DNA of 64,000 nt from positions 62,001 to 126,000 of the forward strand of contig NZ_QKZL01000002.1 of the NCBI RefSeq assembly GCF_003253995.1, given 5' to 3'. Positions 56,925 through 64,000 of the stretch are shown here, piece by piece. A program made the translations under genes and the position numbers. Position 1 is the first letter of the stretch, and each line of letters begins with the position of its first letter. The notes below the pieces were generated by a model, which saw only the letters and a list, made by a program, of their open reading frames with translations, was not told the origin of the DNA and did no database searches. The stretch is from Palleronia aestuarii. Lineage in GTDB: Bacteria > Pseudomonadota > Alphaproteobacteria > Rhodobacterales > Rhodobacteraceae.

Positions 56925-57652
56925 GAAGCGGGCTCGTCCAGCAGATCGCGCACCTTCTTCTCCGCCTCGTCGAGCATGCCGACCTCGTCGCCACGGAGCA
57001 GGATGCGGACGAGAGGTTGGCCGTCCCGCGACGTGGGGTAGCTGCCGATGGCGATGGAGGGATAGGTCTCGGCCACGGAGGAGAGCGCCTCCGCGATGTC
57101 GCCCTCCCCGCGCACGATTTCAACCTGCCGGACCTGTCGTGCGGCGCCGTGGGCAAGCGAGGGGAGGAGCGCGTCGAGCATCGCCTCGAAGATCTTCGGC
57201 ACGCCCGCCATGACATGGGCATTGCCAAGGCTGAAGCCCGGCGCCGCGGATACGGCGTTCTCGATCAGGCTGGCGCCGTCGGGGATCCGGGCCATCCTGA
57301 GCCGCGCCGCGTTGAGTTCGATCCCCCTCGCATCGTAATGCGCCGCAAGGATCGCGCGGGCATCCTCCCGCACGGAGATAGGCGCGTCGAACGCCGCGGC
57401 CACGCTTTCGGCGGTGATGTCGTCATGTGTCGGGCCGATGCCGCCAGAGGTGAAGAGTTGGTCGTAGGCGGCGGATAGCGCCCGAACCGCGTCGACGATC
57501 GCGTCCCTGTCGTCCGCCACGACCCGCACCTCGCGCAAGTCGATCCCGTAGGCGTCTAGCCGGCCGGCGAGGTGGTGCGCATTCGAATCGCGCGTGCGCC
57601 CCGAGAGGATTTCATCGCCGATGACCAGCATCGCGGCGGTCGGATTTGTCAT
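56921..57652 (-). CDS. CinA-like molybdopterin-binding domain protein
   Basis: 243-residue protein of the MoaB/CinA N-terminal (MoCF) family. AAMLVIGDEILSGRTRDSNA and FTSGGIGPTHDDITAESVA are the signature stretches. It lacks the C-terminal NMN deamidase domain of full CinA, so it is the short form whose role is not well defined, possibly ADP-ribose pyrophosphatase-like. First of three coupled genes: cinA-like, GNAT, OmpA. Confidence 0.9.
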   Translation of the reverse strand: MTNPTAAMLVIGDEILSGRTRDSNAHHLAGRLDAYGIDLREVRVVADDRDAIVDAVRALSAAYDQLFTSGGIGPTHDDITAESVAAAFDAPISVREDARAILAAHYDARGIELNAARLRMARIPDGASLIENAVSAAPGFSLGNAHVMAGVPKIFEAMLDALLPSLAHGAARQVRQVEIVRGEGDIAEALSSVAETYPSIAIGSYPTSRDGQPLVRILLRGDEVGMLDEAEKKVRDLLDEPAS

Positions 57653-57705
57653 CTGCGGCTCCCCGGTCGTCCTTCGTTTCCGGTATAGACCCGGGACCGG
57701 GGCTT

Positions 57706-58926
57706 TCAATGGCCGAGAAGCCCGCCATCGAGCCGCGCCACGGCCTCGGCCTCTCCCTCCATCGCGCGGGCGAGGCGTTCCGCGGTGGCGGGACCGAGTG
57801 TGAAGCCGTGATGACCATGCCCGAAATGGAGCCAGAGCCCCGGATGTCGCGGCGCCTCGCGCACGAGGGGCAGCATTCCGGGCAGACACGGCCGCGTGCC
57901 GGACCAAGCTGCGGGCTCCACCGCCTCGCCGATGGGCAGGAGTTCCCGCGCCGTCACCTCGCCCCGGCGGAGCTGCCGCGGCAGCGCGGCGGGTGCGGAC
58001 GTGGAGAAGGCCGCACCCGTCGCGACCCGGAGACCCTGTCGCATCGGCGCAAGAACCGTGCTGTTCTCCGCATCAACGAGCGCCCGGCGCAAACCGTGGG
58101 TGCCGGCGAAATGCAGGTGATGACCGCGCTTCCGGACCATGGGCACGCGGTATCCGAAACGCGCCAGAAGCTCCGGCGACCACGGCCCGAGCGCGACCAC
58201 GGCCCGTTCCGCCTCCTGCCCCGCAGCCCGCCAGCCCTTGCCCACCTGTTCGAGGGACATTGCATCGCCCGTCGCGATCGTTCCGCCGCGCGCGACGAAG
58301 AGGCGGGCATAGGCGGCAACGAGCTCGCCCGGCGCGCTGCACCGCCATGTCTCGCTCCAGAGGATCGCCCCGGCGAGGCGCCGTTCGAGCGCCGGCTCCG
58401 CGCGGCCGAGCGCATCGCCGTCATGGGGCGTGAAGGCGCAATCGTGGCGCTCCCGCATCCGCTCCGCCTCCTGCAAGGCAGCGTCGAACGCCCCGGGCGT
58501 GCGGTAGGCGTCCCAGTAGCCGTCGCGATGGATGATGTTGTCGGCCCCGGCCTCTGCGATCAGCGGCGCGTGGGTCGGCACCGCCTCCGCGATCAGCCGC
58601 GCATAGGTACGGGAGATCCGCGCGTGAGAGGCGGGGCGCGACTGCCACCAGTAGCGCAGGAGTGCCCCCGCCTGCCCCGGCAGCGCCCGTGGATCGAGGG
58701 CCACGGCGTTCCGGTAACCCACGGCCATCCGCGCGAGATCCCAGACCCGCCATGGAAGCGCATAGGGCTCCGCCGCCTCCGCCTGGATGAGGCCCGCATT
58801 GCCGTAGCTCGTCTCCTCCCCCGGCGCACGACGATCGAGGAGGAGACAATCGTGGCCGCGGGCCTGCAGCGCCAGGGCCGTCGCGACGCCGACCATGCCG
58901 CCGCCGAGGACAAGTACGTCGCTCAC
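57706..58926 (-). CDS. FAD-dependent oxidoreductase, D-amino-acid dehydrogenase-like
   Basis: 406-residue DAO-fold flavoprotein. The N-terminal FAD motif is VLVLGGGMVGVATALALQARG, in a GGGMVG form; the C-terminal FAD region is WLHFGHGHHGFTLGPATAERLA. The sequence ETSYGNAGLIQAEAAEPYA matches DadA-type dehydrogenases, which oxidise D-amino acids (or hydroxyproline epimers) and pass electrons to the respiratory chain. The start is GTG 58926. The amidase gene upstream on the same strand may belong to the same catabolic unit. Confidence 0.87.
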   Translation of the reverse strand: MSDVLVLGGGMVGVATALALQARGHDCLLLDRRAPGEETSYGNAGLIQAEAAEPYALPWRVWDLARMAVGYRNAVALDPRALPGQAGALLRYWWQSRPASHARISRTYARLIAEAVPTHAPLIAEAGADNIIHRDGYWDAYRTPGAFDAALQEAERMRERHDCAFTPHDGDALGRAEPALERRLAGAILWSETWRCSAPGELVAAYARLFVARGGTIATGDAMSLEQVGKGWRAAGQEAERAVVALGPWSPELLARFGYRVPMVRKRGHHLHFAGTHGLRRALVDAENSTVLAPMRQGLRVATGAAFSTSAPAALPRQLRRGEVTARELLPIGEAVEPAAWSGTRPCLPGMLPLVREAPRHPGLWLHFGHGHHGFTLGPATAERLARAMEGEAEAVARLDGGLLGH

Positions 58927-58972
58927 GGCCGGACCCGGGATGTCGTATGGTCACCGGGCACGCGCATGATCG

Positions 58973-60436
58973 TCAGAGATCGAGGAAGCCGGGCATCTCC
59001 GAGATCGGCCGCGCCGTCGCGAGTGCCGCGATGTCGGGCGGCGGCGTGCGCAGGTCCGGATCACCCGCGATTATCGTCTCGATCGACGCGGCCGCCGCGA
59101 GAAGCGCGCGATCGTCGCCCCGCCGTCCGATGAGCTGCAAGCCGAAAGGCATGCCCGCTTCATCGAGGCCGCAGGGCAGGCTCAGGCAGGGATGACCGGC
59201 GATCGTCGTGGCATAGGCGCAGGCCAGCCAGTGAAAATAGCTCTCGGTCCGCTGCCCGTCGATCTCGGTCGGATAGAGCTCGTGCCAATCGCGCGGACTG
59301 ATCGTGATCGCCGGCGCGAGGAGCAGGTCGTACTCGTCGAAGAAAGCCTGCCAACGGCGGTAATAGGCACTTTGGTCGGTGAGCGCACGCGCGACGTCGA
59401 GCGCGGAATAGCCCAGGCCCTCGGCCACGTTCTCGTGGACGTTCGGACCGACCTTGTCGGGATAGTCGCGAGTGTAATCGAGATGGCCGCCAAGGAATGA
59501 CACGGCACGCAGGACGGAGAAGATCCGGTCTGCGCCCGAGCAATCGGGTGTTTCTTCGGCATGCCCGAGCGACAACTTGGCGAGCGCGGCACGGAAGGCA
59601 CGACGGACGATCCCCTCGACGGGTGCGAAGCCGAAATCCTCGGTCGCGGCGATGCGGAGCGTGGAAGGATCGACCTCGCCCGGATGCGCGAGATCGCCCC
59701 AATCGGGCCGCGCGGGCGAGAACGGATCGCCTCGGTCGGGGCGCGCCATGACATCGAGCATGAGCGCCGCGTCGTCCACGTTGCGCGCCATCGGCCCCGA
59801 ACTCGAAAGCCAGAGCGTCGCGAGACCACGCGTCTCGCCCGGAACGACGCCCGGCGACGGACGCATGCCGACGACGCCGCAGAAGGACGCGGGATTGCGC
59901 AACGACCCGCCCATGTCGGAGCCCGTGGCGAGCGGCGCCATCCCGCAGGCGAGCGCCACGGCGGAGCCGCCGGAGGAGCCGGCCGAGCTCCGCGTCGGGT
60001 CGTAGGGATTGCCCGTCGCGCCGTAGACGCGGTTGCGCGTGTTCGCCCCCGCCGACCATTCGGGGCAGTTCGTCTTGCCGAGGATCACCGCCCCGGCGCC
60101 GCGCATCTCCCTGACGATGGGATCGTCGCCCTGGGCCACGTTGTCTGCATAAATCTCCGAACCGAAAGTCGTGGGCAGGTCGGCGACGTCGATCATGTCC
60201 TTGACCGCGACCGGCAATCCGGTCAGCCGCCCGAGCGCGCCGCGCATCACCGCCGCCTCCGCGCGCTCGGCCTCGGCGAGGCAGGTCTCGGGCGACCAGG
60301 CGACGATGGCGTTTACGGCCGGGTTCACCGCTTCGGTCCGTGCGATGCAGGCGCGGGCGAGCTCCACCGGCGAGAGGGTGCGCCGCCGGATCGCTTCGAG
60401 TGCGTCGCGTGCGGTCAGATCGGCCGGATCGCTCAT
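58973..60436 (-). CDS. Amidase signature family hydrolase (second copy type)
   Basis: 487-residue amidase, unrelated in detail to the one at 36 kb. Lys in LPVAVKDMIDV, the SSAGSSGGSAVALA stretch and nucleophile in GSDMGGSLRNPAS give the Ser-cisSer-Lys triad. It has the acetamidase/6-aminohexanoate-dimer-hydrolase-like length. No signal peptide. Located 46 bases upstream of the DadA-like gene, which suggests release and then oxidation of an amino compound; the substrate is not deducible. Confidence 0.87.
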   Translation of the reverse strand: MSDPADLTARDALEAIRRRTLSPVELARACIARTEAVNPAVNAIVAWSPETCLAEAERAEAAVMRGALGRLTGLPVAVKDMIDVADLPTTFGSEIYADNVAQGDDPIVREMRGAGAVILGKTNCPEWSAGANTRNRVYGATGNPYDPTRSSAGSSGGSAVALACGMAPLATGSDMGGSLRNPASFCGVVGMRPSPGVVPGETRGLATLWLSSSGPMARNVDDAALMLDVMARPDRGDPFSPARPDWGDLAHPGEVDPSTLRIAATEDFGFAPVEGIVRRAFRAALAKLSLGHAEETPDCSGADRIFSVLRAVSFLGGHLDYTRDYPDKVGPNVHENVAEGLGYSALDVARALTDQSAYYRRWQAFFDEYDLLLAPAITISPRDWHELYPTEIDGQRTESYFHWLACAYATTIAGHPCLSLPCGLDEAGMPFGLQLIGRRGDDRALLAAAASIETIIAGDPDLRTPPPDIAALATARPISEMPGFLDL

Positions 60437-60703
60437 GCCAGCACCCCAGCCGGAAGCGTCCCTGTCCGAACCGTCATCTCGTCCCTTACACCACGATCGC
60501 CCAACTGCATTCTCCTGTCCGTATCAAGGCCGCAGGATCGCGCCGTGAGCCGGGAGGTCAAGCACTTCCGTCCTCCCGACCGGACCTGCCGACGACCACG
60601 CGGACGTCCTGCGGGCCACCCCTGACAGGGCAGGACGACGCGGCACTGGAACGCGGACCCCGTTCGCCCTATATTCGGGGCGCATCGAATCTGGAGCGTC
60701 GCC

Positions 60704-61516
60704 GTGGACGGAACGAACCGCAATCGCCTCACCAAGGAGGGTATCCGCATTCATCCCGCCGAGGATTTCGACGGCATGATGACGGCTGGCGCCCTTGCCG
60801 CACGTATCCTCGACGACATCGCCGACCATGTGGAGCCCGGCCGGACAACCGGCGAGCTCGACGAACTCATCACCGGATGGGTCGAAGACGCGGGCGCGAC
60901 CTCCGCCACGATCGGCTACAAGGGATATCAGCACGCGAGCTGCATCTCCCTCAACCACGTGGTCTGCCACGGCATTCCCGGCGACAAGAAGCTCAAGGAC
61001 GGCGACATCCTCAACATCGACGTCACGGTGATCGTCGATGGGTGGTACGGCGACACGAGCCGGATGTACGTCGCGGGCAAGCTGCCGCGGAAGGCGGAGC
61101 GGCTGATCGAGGTGACGCACGACGCGCTCATGCGCGGGATCGAGATGGTGCGTCCGGGCCGGACCTTCGGCGATATCGGCCACGCGATCCAGTCCTATGT
61201 CGAGGCCGAACGGATGTCGGTCGTGCGCGATTTCTGCGGCCACGGGCTCGGGCGGGTCTTCCACGCGCCGCCGAACGTCCTTCATTACGGTCGTCCCGGA
61301 ACCGGTCCCGTCCTTGAGGAGGGGATGTTCTTCACCATCGAGCCGATGGTCAATCTCGGCCGTCCGGAGACCAAGGTGCTGTCCGACGACTGGACCGCCG
61401 TGACCCGCGACAAGTCGCTGTCCGCGCAATTCGAGCATTCGATCGGCGTGACGGCGGACGGCGCCGCGATCTTCACCTTGTCGCCCACGGGCCGCTTCCA
61501 CCCGACGCGAGCCTGA
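60704..61516 (+). CDS. map: Type I methionine aminopeptidase
   Basis: Removes the initiator Met from new proteins; 270 residues. Metal ligands are visible: Asp pair in NIDVTVIVDGWYGDTSRMY, His in CGHGLGRVFHAPP, Glu in FTIEPMV and Glu in QFEHSIGVT. The start is GTG 60704 with GGAG about nine bases upstream, and a TATATT-like minus-10 lies at 60669-60674. The upstream 267 bases otherwise hold no supported gene. Confidence 0.96.
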   Translation: MDGTNRNRLTKEGIRIHPAEDFDGMMTAGALAARILDDIADHVEPGRTTGELDELITGWVEDAGATSATIGYKGYQHASCISLNHVVCHGIPGDKKLKDGDILNIDVTVIVDGWYGDTSRMYVAGKLPRKAERLIEVTHDALMRGIEMVRPGRTFGDIGHAIQSYVEAERMSVVRDFCGHGLGRVFHAPPNVLHYGRPGTGPVLEEGMFFTIEPMVNLGRPETKVLSDDWTAVTRDKSLSAQFEHSIGVTADGAAIFTLSPTGRFHPTRA

Positions 61517-61521
61517 CGCCC

Positions 61522-62082
61522 CTACTCCAGGTATCTCGCTAAGGTGATTGTGGTATCGCCGTAGCGCCGGCGATCAAGCAACACGAGTTCTTGCGGCAGG
61601 ATCGGCGCCGTGGCTTCCTCCCAGACGATCAGCGCCCCCGGAGCGATCCAGCCGCCCGCGATCGCGGCAGACATCGCCCTTTCACCGAGCCCCGCGCCAT
61701 AGGGCGGGTCGAGAAAGACGAGATCGGAGGCGATCTCCGATCGGCCGAGGCGCGTCGCATCGGCGCGGAGCAGCGTCGCGCGATCGCCGAGGCCCAGCGC
61801 CGCGAGATTCTTCGCGACGAGCGCCTGTCCCTTGCGCCCGTTCTCCACGAACCGCGCCGAGGCGGCCCCGCGCGACAAGGCTTCGATCCCGAGCGCGCCC
61901 GTACCCGCGAAGAGATCAAGCACCGCCGCGCCGTCCAGCGGATCGCCGAACGCCCCACCCGCGAGCACGTTGAAAAGGCTTTCGCGCACCCGGTCCGTCG
62001 TGGGACGGAGATGCGCCGCGGCATCACCCTTCCCGAGCGCGGCGAGAGAACGTCCGCCGAGACTGCCCGCGACGATCCTCAC
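61522..62082 (-). CDS. rsmD: 16S rRNA (guanine(966)-N2)-methyltransferase RsmD
   Basis: 186-residue SAM-dependent methyltransferase. MRIVAGSLGGRSLAALG and RPTTDRVRESLFNVL form the start; SAM binding at VLDLFAGTGALGIEALSRGA; catalytic motif FLDPPYG. It methylates G966 of 16S rRNA. Its start overlaps the stop of the reductase gene as ATGA, so it is translated after it. Confidence 0.95.
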   Translation of the reverse strand: MRIVAGSLGGRSLAALGKGDAAAHLRPTTDRVRESLFNVLAGGAFGDPLDGAAVLDLFAGTGALGIEALSRGAASARFVENGRKGQALVAKNLAALGLGDRATLLRADATRLGRSEIASDLVFLDPPYGAGLGERAMSAAIAGGWIAPGALIVWEEATAPILPQELVLLDRRRYGDTTITLARYLE

Positions 62083-63290
62083 CCTGCGAGAAGGGATTTG
62101 AGATCGGCTTCGGGATCGGCGACCTTCGCGGGATCGGGCGAACGCCCCCCCTCTATCAGGCGCTTGCCGACCATGTAGGCACGCGCGTCATTCATCGCGT
62201 CGACGGCGAGCAGACGGTCTCCGGCGTAATACCAATGCGACCGCGAGCGCGCCCTCTCCCCGTCGCGCACGACCACGCGGTCATAGCCGGTATTCAGCCC
62301 CGCGATCTGCAGCTTCACGTCGTACTGATCCGACCAGAACCACGGCTTCGGAACGTAGGCCGTTTCAGCGCCAAGCATGTTCCGCGCCACCTGCTCCGCC
62401 ATCTCGATGGCGTTCTGAACCGATTCGAGGCGAAGACGGCCACCGTCATGGGGCAAGACGGCGCAATCGCCTGCCGCCCAGACCGCCGGATCGGAGGTGC
62501 GACCGAACGCATCGACCAGAACGCCGCCCGCGACCTCGAGACCTGCCGTTTCCGCGAGAGGCGCGCTCGGCATGAGCCCGATCCCGACCACAACCAGATC
62601 GGCAGGGATCTCGGCTCCGTCAGAGAGACGGGCGCCCTTGACGCGCCCCTCTCCCAGAAGCCGCTCGAGGCCCGCATGCTCGAGGATCTCCACCCCCTCC
62701 TCCGCATGGAGCGCGCGGAAATATCCCGACGTCTCTTCCGCCGCGACCCGGCCGAGCACGCGCAGCCCCGCTTCGACGAGGGTCACGCTGAGGCCGAGCT
62801 TCCGGGCCGCCGCCGCGGCCTCGAGCCCGATATACCCGCCACCGACCACGAGCAGGCGGGACGCGGCGCGGAGCGCGGGTTCGAGGCGGTCGATATCCTC
62901 CAGCGTCCGGATCGAGTACACCCCGTCGAGCTCTCCCCCGATGTCGGCCGGCAACTTGCGGGGGGCCAGCCCCGTCGCGAGCGCGAGTTGATCATAGGCA
63001 AGCTCCTCACCGCCGACACGCACTGTCTTCGCGGCAAGGTCGAGATCCGTCGCTGGCCCGCCGAGGCGCAGGGTGATGGCGTTCTCCTGCCACCAGTCGG
63101 GCGCGCGAAGAAACAGCCGCTCCCGCGCCATCTCGCCCAGAAGATAGGCCTTGGAAAGCGGCGGACGCTGGTAGGGCGGGACCGGCTCCGCACCGACGAG
63201 GGTGATCTCGCCCTCGAACCCTTCGGTCCGGAGGGTGGAGACCAGCGAGCTTCCCGCCTGGCCCGCGCCGATCACGACGATATGCGACAT
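62079..63290 (-). CDS. Ferredoxin/rubredoxin reductase-type FAD oxidoreductase
   Basis: 403-residue pyridine-nucleotide-disulfide-fold flavoprotein of the ferredoxin reductase type, which passes electrons from NADH to a ferredoxin. FAD motif IVVIGAGQAGSSLVSTLR, NAD motif LLVVGGGYIGLEAAAAARK and the second FAD element VWAAGDCAVL are all present, followed by the C-terminal reductase domain with PWFWSDQYDVKLQIAG. The redox-active CxxC of disulfide reductases is absent, as expected. No P450 or ferredoxin gene is nearby. Start ATG 63290. Confidence 0.92.
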   Translation of the reverse strand: MSHIVVIGAGQAGSSLVSTLRTEGFEGEITLVGAEPVPPYQRPPLSKAYLLGEMARERLFLRAPDWWQENAITLRLGGPATDLDLAAKTVRVGGEELAYDQLALATGLAPRKLPADIGGELDGVYSIRTLEDIDRLEPALRAASRLLVVGGGYIGLEAAAAARKLGLSVTLVEAGLRVLGRVAAEETSGYFRALHAEEGVEILEHAGLERLLGEGRVKGARLSDGAEIPADLVVVGIGLMPSAPLAETAGLEVAGGVLVDAFGRTSDPAVWAAGDCAVLPHDGGRLRLESVQNAIEMAEQVARNMLGAETAYVPKPWFWSDQYDVKLQIAGLNTGYDRVVVRDGERARSRSHWYYAGDRLLAVDAMNDARAYMVGKRLIEGGRSPDPAKVADPEADLKSLLAG

Positions 63291-63374
63291 CGGCCTGCCT
63301 CCGTCTGGCGAACTCTGCCGGGCGACCCTATAACCGCTCGCAGAGCCAGCGCAACAAACCCGAAAGGTCACGAC

Positions 63375-63863
63375 ATGAGCATTTCCGAAGGCGACGCCCT
63401 CCCCGATGCGACGCTCGTCCGAATCGGCGCGGAGGGGCCCGAAAGCGTATCCCTCGCCGCGATCCTCGGTTCCGGCAAGGCGGTGATCTTCGGCGTTCCG
63501 GGCGCCTTTACCGGCACCTGCACCACCGCCCACGTGCCAAGCTTCATCCGCACGAAAGACGGATTCAGCGAGAAGGGCGTCGAGAAGATCGTCTGCGTTG
63601 CCGTGAACGATCCCTTCGTCGTCAAGGCCTGGTCGGAGCAGACGGGCGCCGGCGATGCCGGCATCGAGATGCTGGGCGATCCGGGTGCGGAGTTCACGAA
63701 GGCGATCGGGATGAACTTCACCGCGCCGCCCGTGGGTTTCTACGACCGCTCGCGGCGCTATGCGATGGTCGTCGAGGACGGCCGGGTCGTGGCGCTGCAC
63801 GCGGAGGAGAGCCCCGGCGTCTGCGAGACTTCGGGTGGCGAGGCGCTTCTCGCCACGCTCTGA
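63375..63863 (+). CDS. Peroxiredoxin (Prx5 type)
   Basis: 162-residue thiol peroxidase. The peroxidatic Cys49 is in PGAFTGTCTTAHVPSF, the hallmark of the Prx5/type II peroxiredoxins; further Cys residues lie in IVCVAVND and SPGVCETSGG, the latter a possible resolving Cys. Divergent from the ferredoxin-reductase-like gene with 84 bases between them. Probably reduced by glutaredoxin or thioredoxin. Confidence 0.94.
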   Translation: MSISEGDALPDATLVRIGAEGPESVSLAAILGSGKAVIFGVPGAFTGTCTTAHVPSFIRTKDGFSEKGVEKIVCVAVNDPFVVKAWSEQTGAGDAGIEMLGDPGAEFTKAIGMNFTAPPVGFYDRSRRYAMVVEDGRVVALHAEESPGVCETSGGEALLATL

Positions 63864-63882
63864 TCCCGAGGGGGCCGGACCG

Positions 63883-64000
63883 TCAGGTCTGGCTCTCGTC
63901 TTCCCGGACGATATCCTCCGAGGTCGCGCCGGACGGGCCGTGATTGGGCGAGGCCGATCCGCCTTCCATGACAAGCGTGCGGGTGGGGAAGGGGATCGGG
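63883..64000 (-). CDS. C-terminal end of a probable MscS-type mechanosensitive channel
   Basis: Only the last 38 residues lie in the window. They begin PIPFPTRTLVMEGG, which fits the IPFPQRTV strand at the end of the MscS cytoplasmic domain, followed by a hydrophilic tail ending REDESQT and the stop at 63883-63885. Rest of the gene is beyond the window. Identification rests on that short motif. Confidence 0.6.
   Translation of the reverse strand, partial: PIPFPTRTLVMEGGSASPNHGPSGATSEDIVREDESQT

Noticed and set aside
60437-60703. Small gene between the amidase and map
   Set aside because: Short frames on both strands overlap each other and lack coding bias; only a probable map promoter and ribosome site are visible.

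Overview
The window is a GC-rich chromosomal segment from an alphaproteobacterium, most likely a member of the Rhodobacteraceae. Pointers are the gene order DUF3576 - glycosyltransferase - leuS - lptE - holA, a CenR-like response regulator, a ChvE/GguAB sugar transporter with a LysR regulator, a HisKA_2/HWE histidine kinase, sites of the GGAAC-N16-GGTT type expected for EcfG sigma factors, and strong G/C preference at third codon positions. No rRNA, tRNA, CRISPR array, prophage or IS element was seen.

Layout. 1-5.4 kb: end of a caa3-type oxidase subunit II gene coupled to a KDG-kinase-like gene, then a divergent two-component pair (single-domain receiver and a CheB-like/PAS/GAF/HWE kinase). 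5.5-9.8 kb: rpsO, pnp, and a membrane protein. 9.9-17.7 kb: a sugar operon on the minus strand (ChvE, GguA, GguB, arabinonate dehydratase, galactose-dehydrogenase-like enzyme) with a divergent LysR regulator. 17.8-23.2 kb: L,D-transpeptidase and Stealth phosphotransferase genes, then cyanide-insensitive quinol oxidase (cioAB plus a 31-residue DUF2474-like peptide) and a GluR0-type potassium channel. 23.2-31.5 kb: peroxiredoxin, pseudouridine synthase, a STAS/anti-sigma pair, gamma-glutamyltransferase, rhodanese, HspQ, AEC transporter, a lytic-transglycosylase-like lipoprotein, LolA and Dps. 31.5-46.7 kb: FtsK, aminotransferase, amidase, UbiH-like hydroxylase, Trm112-like, Lon-domain protein, CnoX/YbbN-like thioredoxin, exonuclease III, CenR-like regulator, RibA, L,D-transpeptidase, YggS, a porin and small secreted proteins. 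46.7-52.1 kb: glycosyltransferase, leuS, lptE, holA. 52.1-54.3 kb: an accessory patch with lower GC, an alpha/beta hydrolase, and a pair of 11-bp-period repeat arrays around a small gene. 54.3-64 kb: LysR, OmpA-family, GNAT, CinA-like, DadA-like, amidase, methionine aminopeptidase, RsmD, ferredoxin-reductase-like and peroxiredoxin genes, and the end of a probable MscS channel gene.

The most unusual structure lies at 53445-54211. Two direct copies of one composite element each consist of an 18-bp head, about eleven degenerate 11-bp units with a TGYAC core in strict phase, and a 25-bp tail. They bracket a small gene whose upstream region carries an inverted repeat. I do not recognise this arrangement. 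Other points of interest are a CheB-like domain that has lost its catalytic serine at the front of the HWE kinase, a degenerate RibB-like domain on RibA, and the glutamate-receptor-type K+ channel beside the quinol oxidase.
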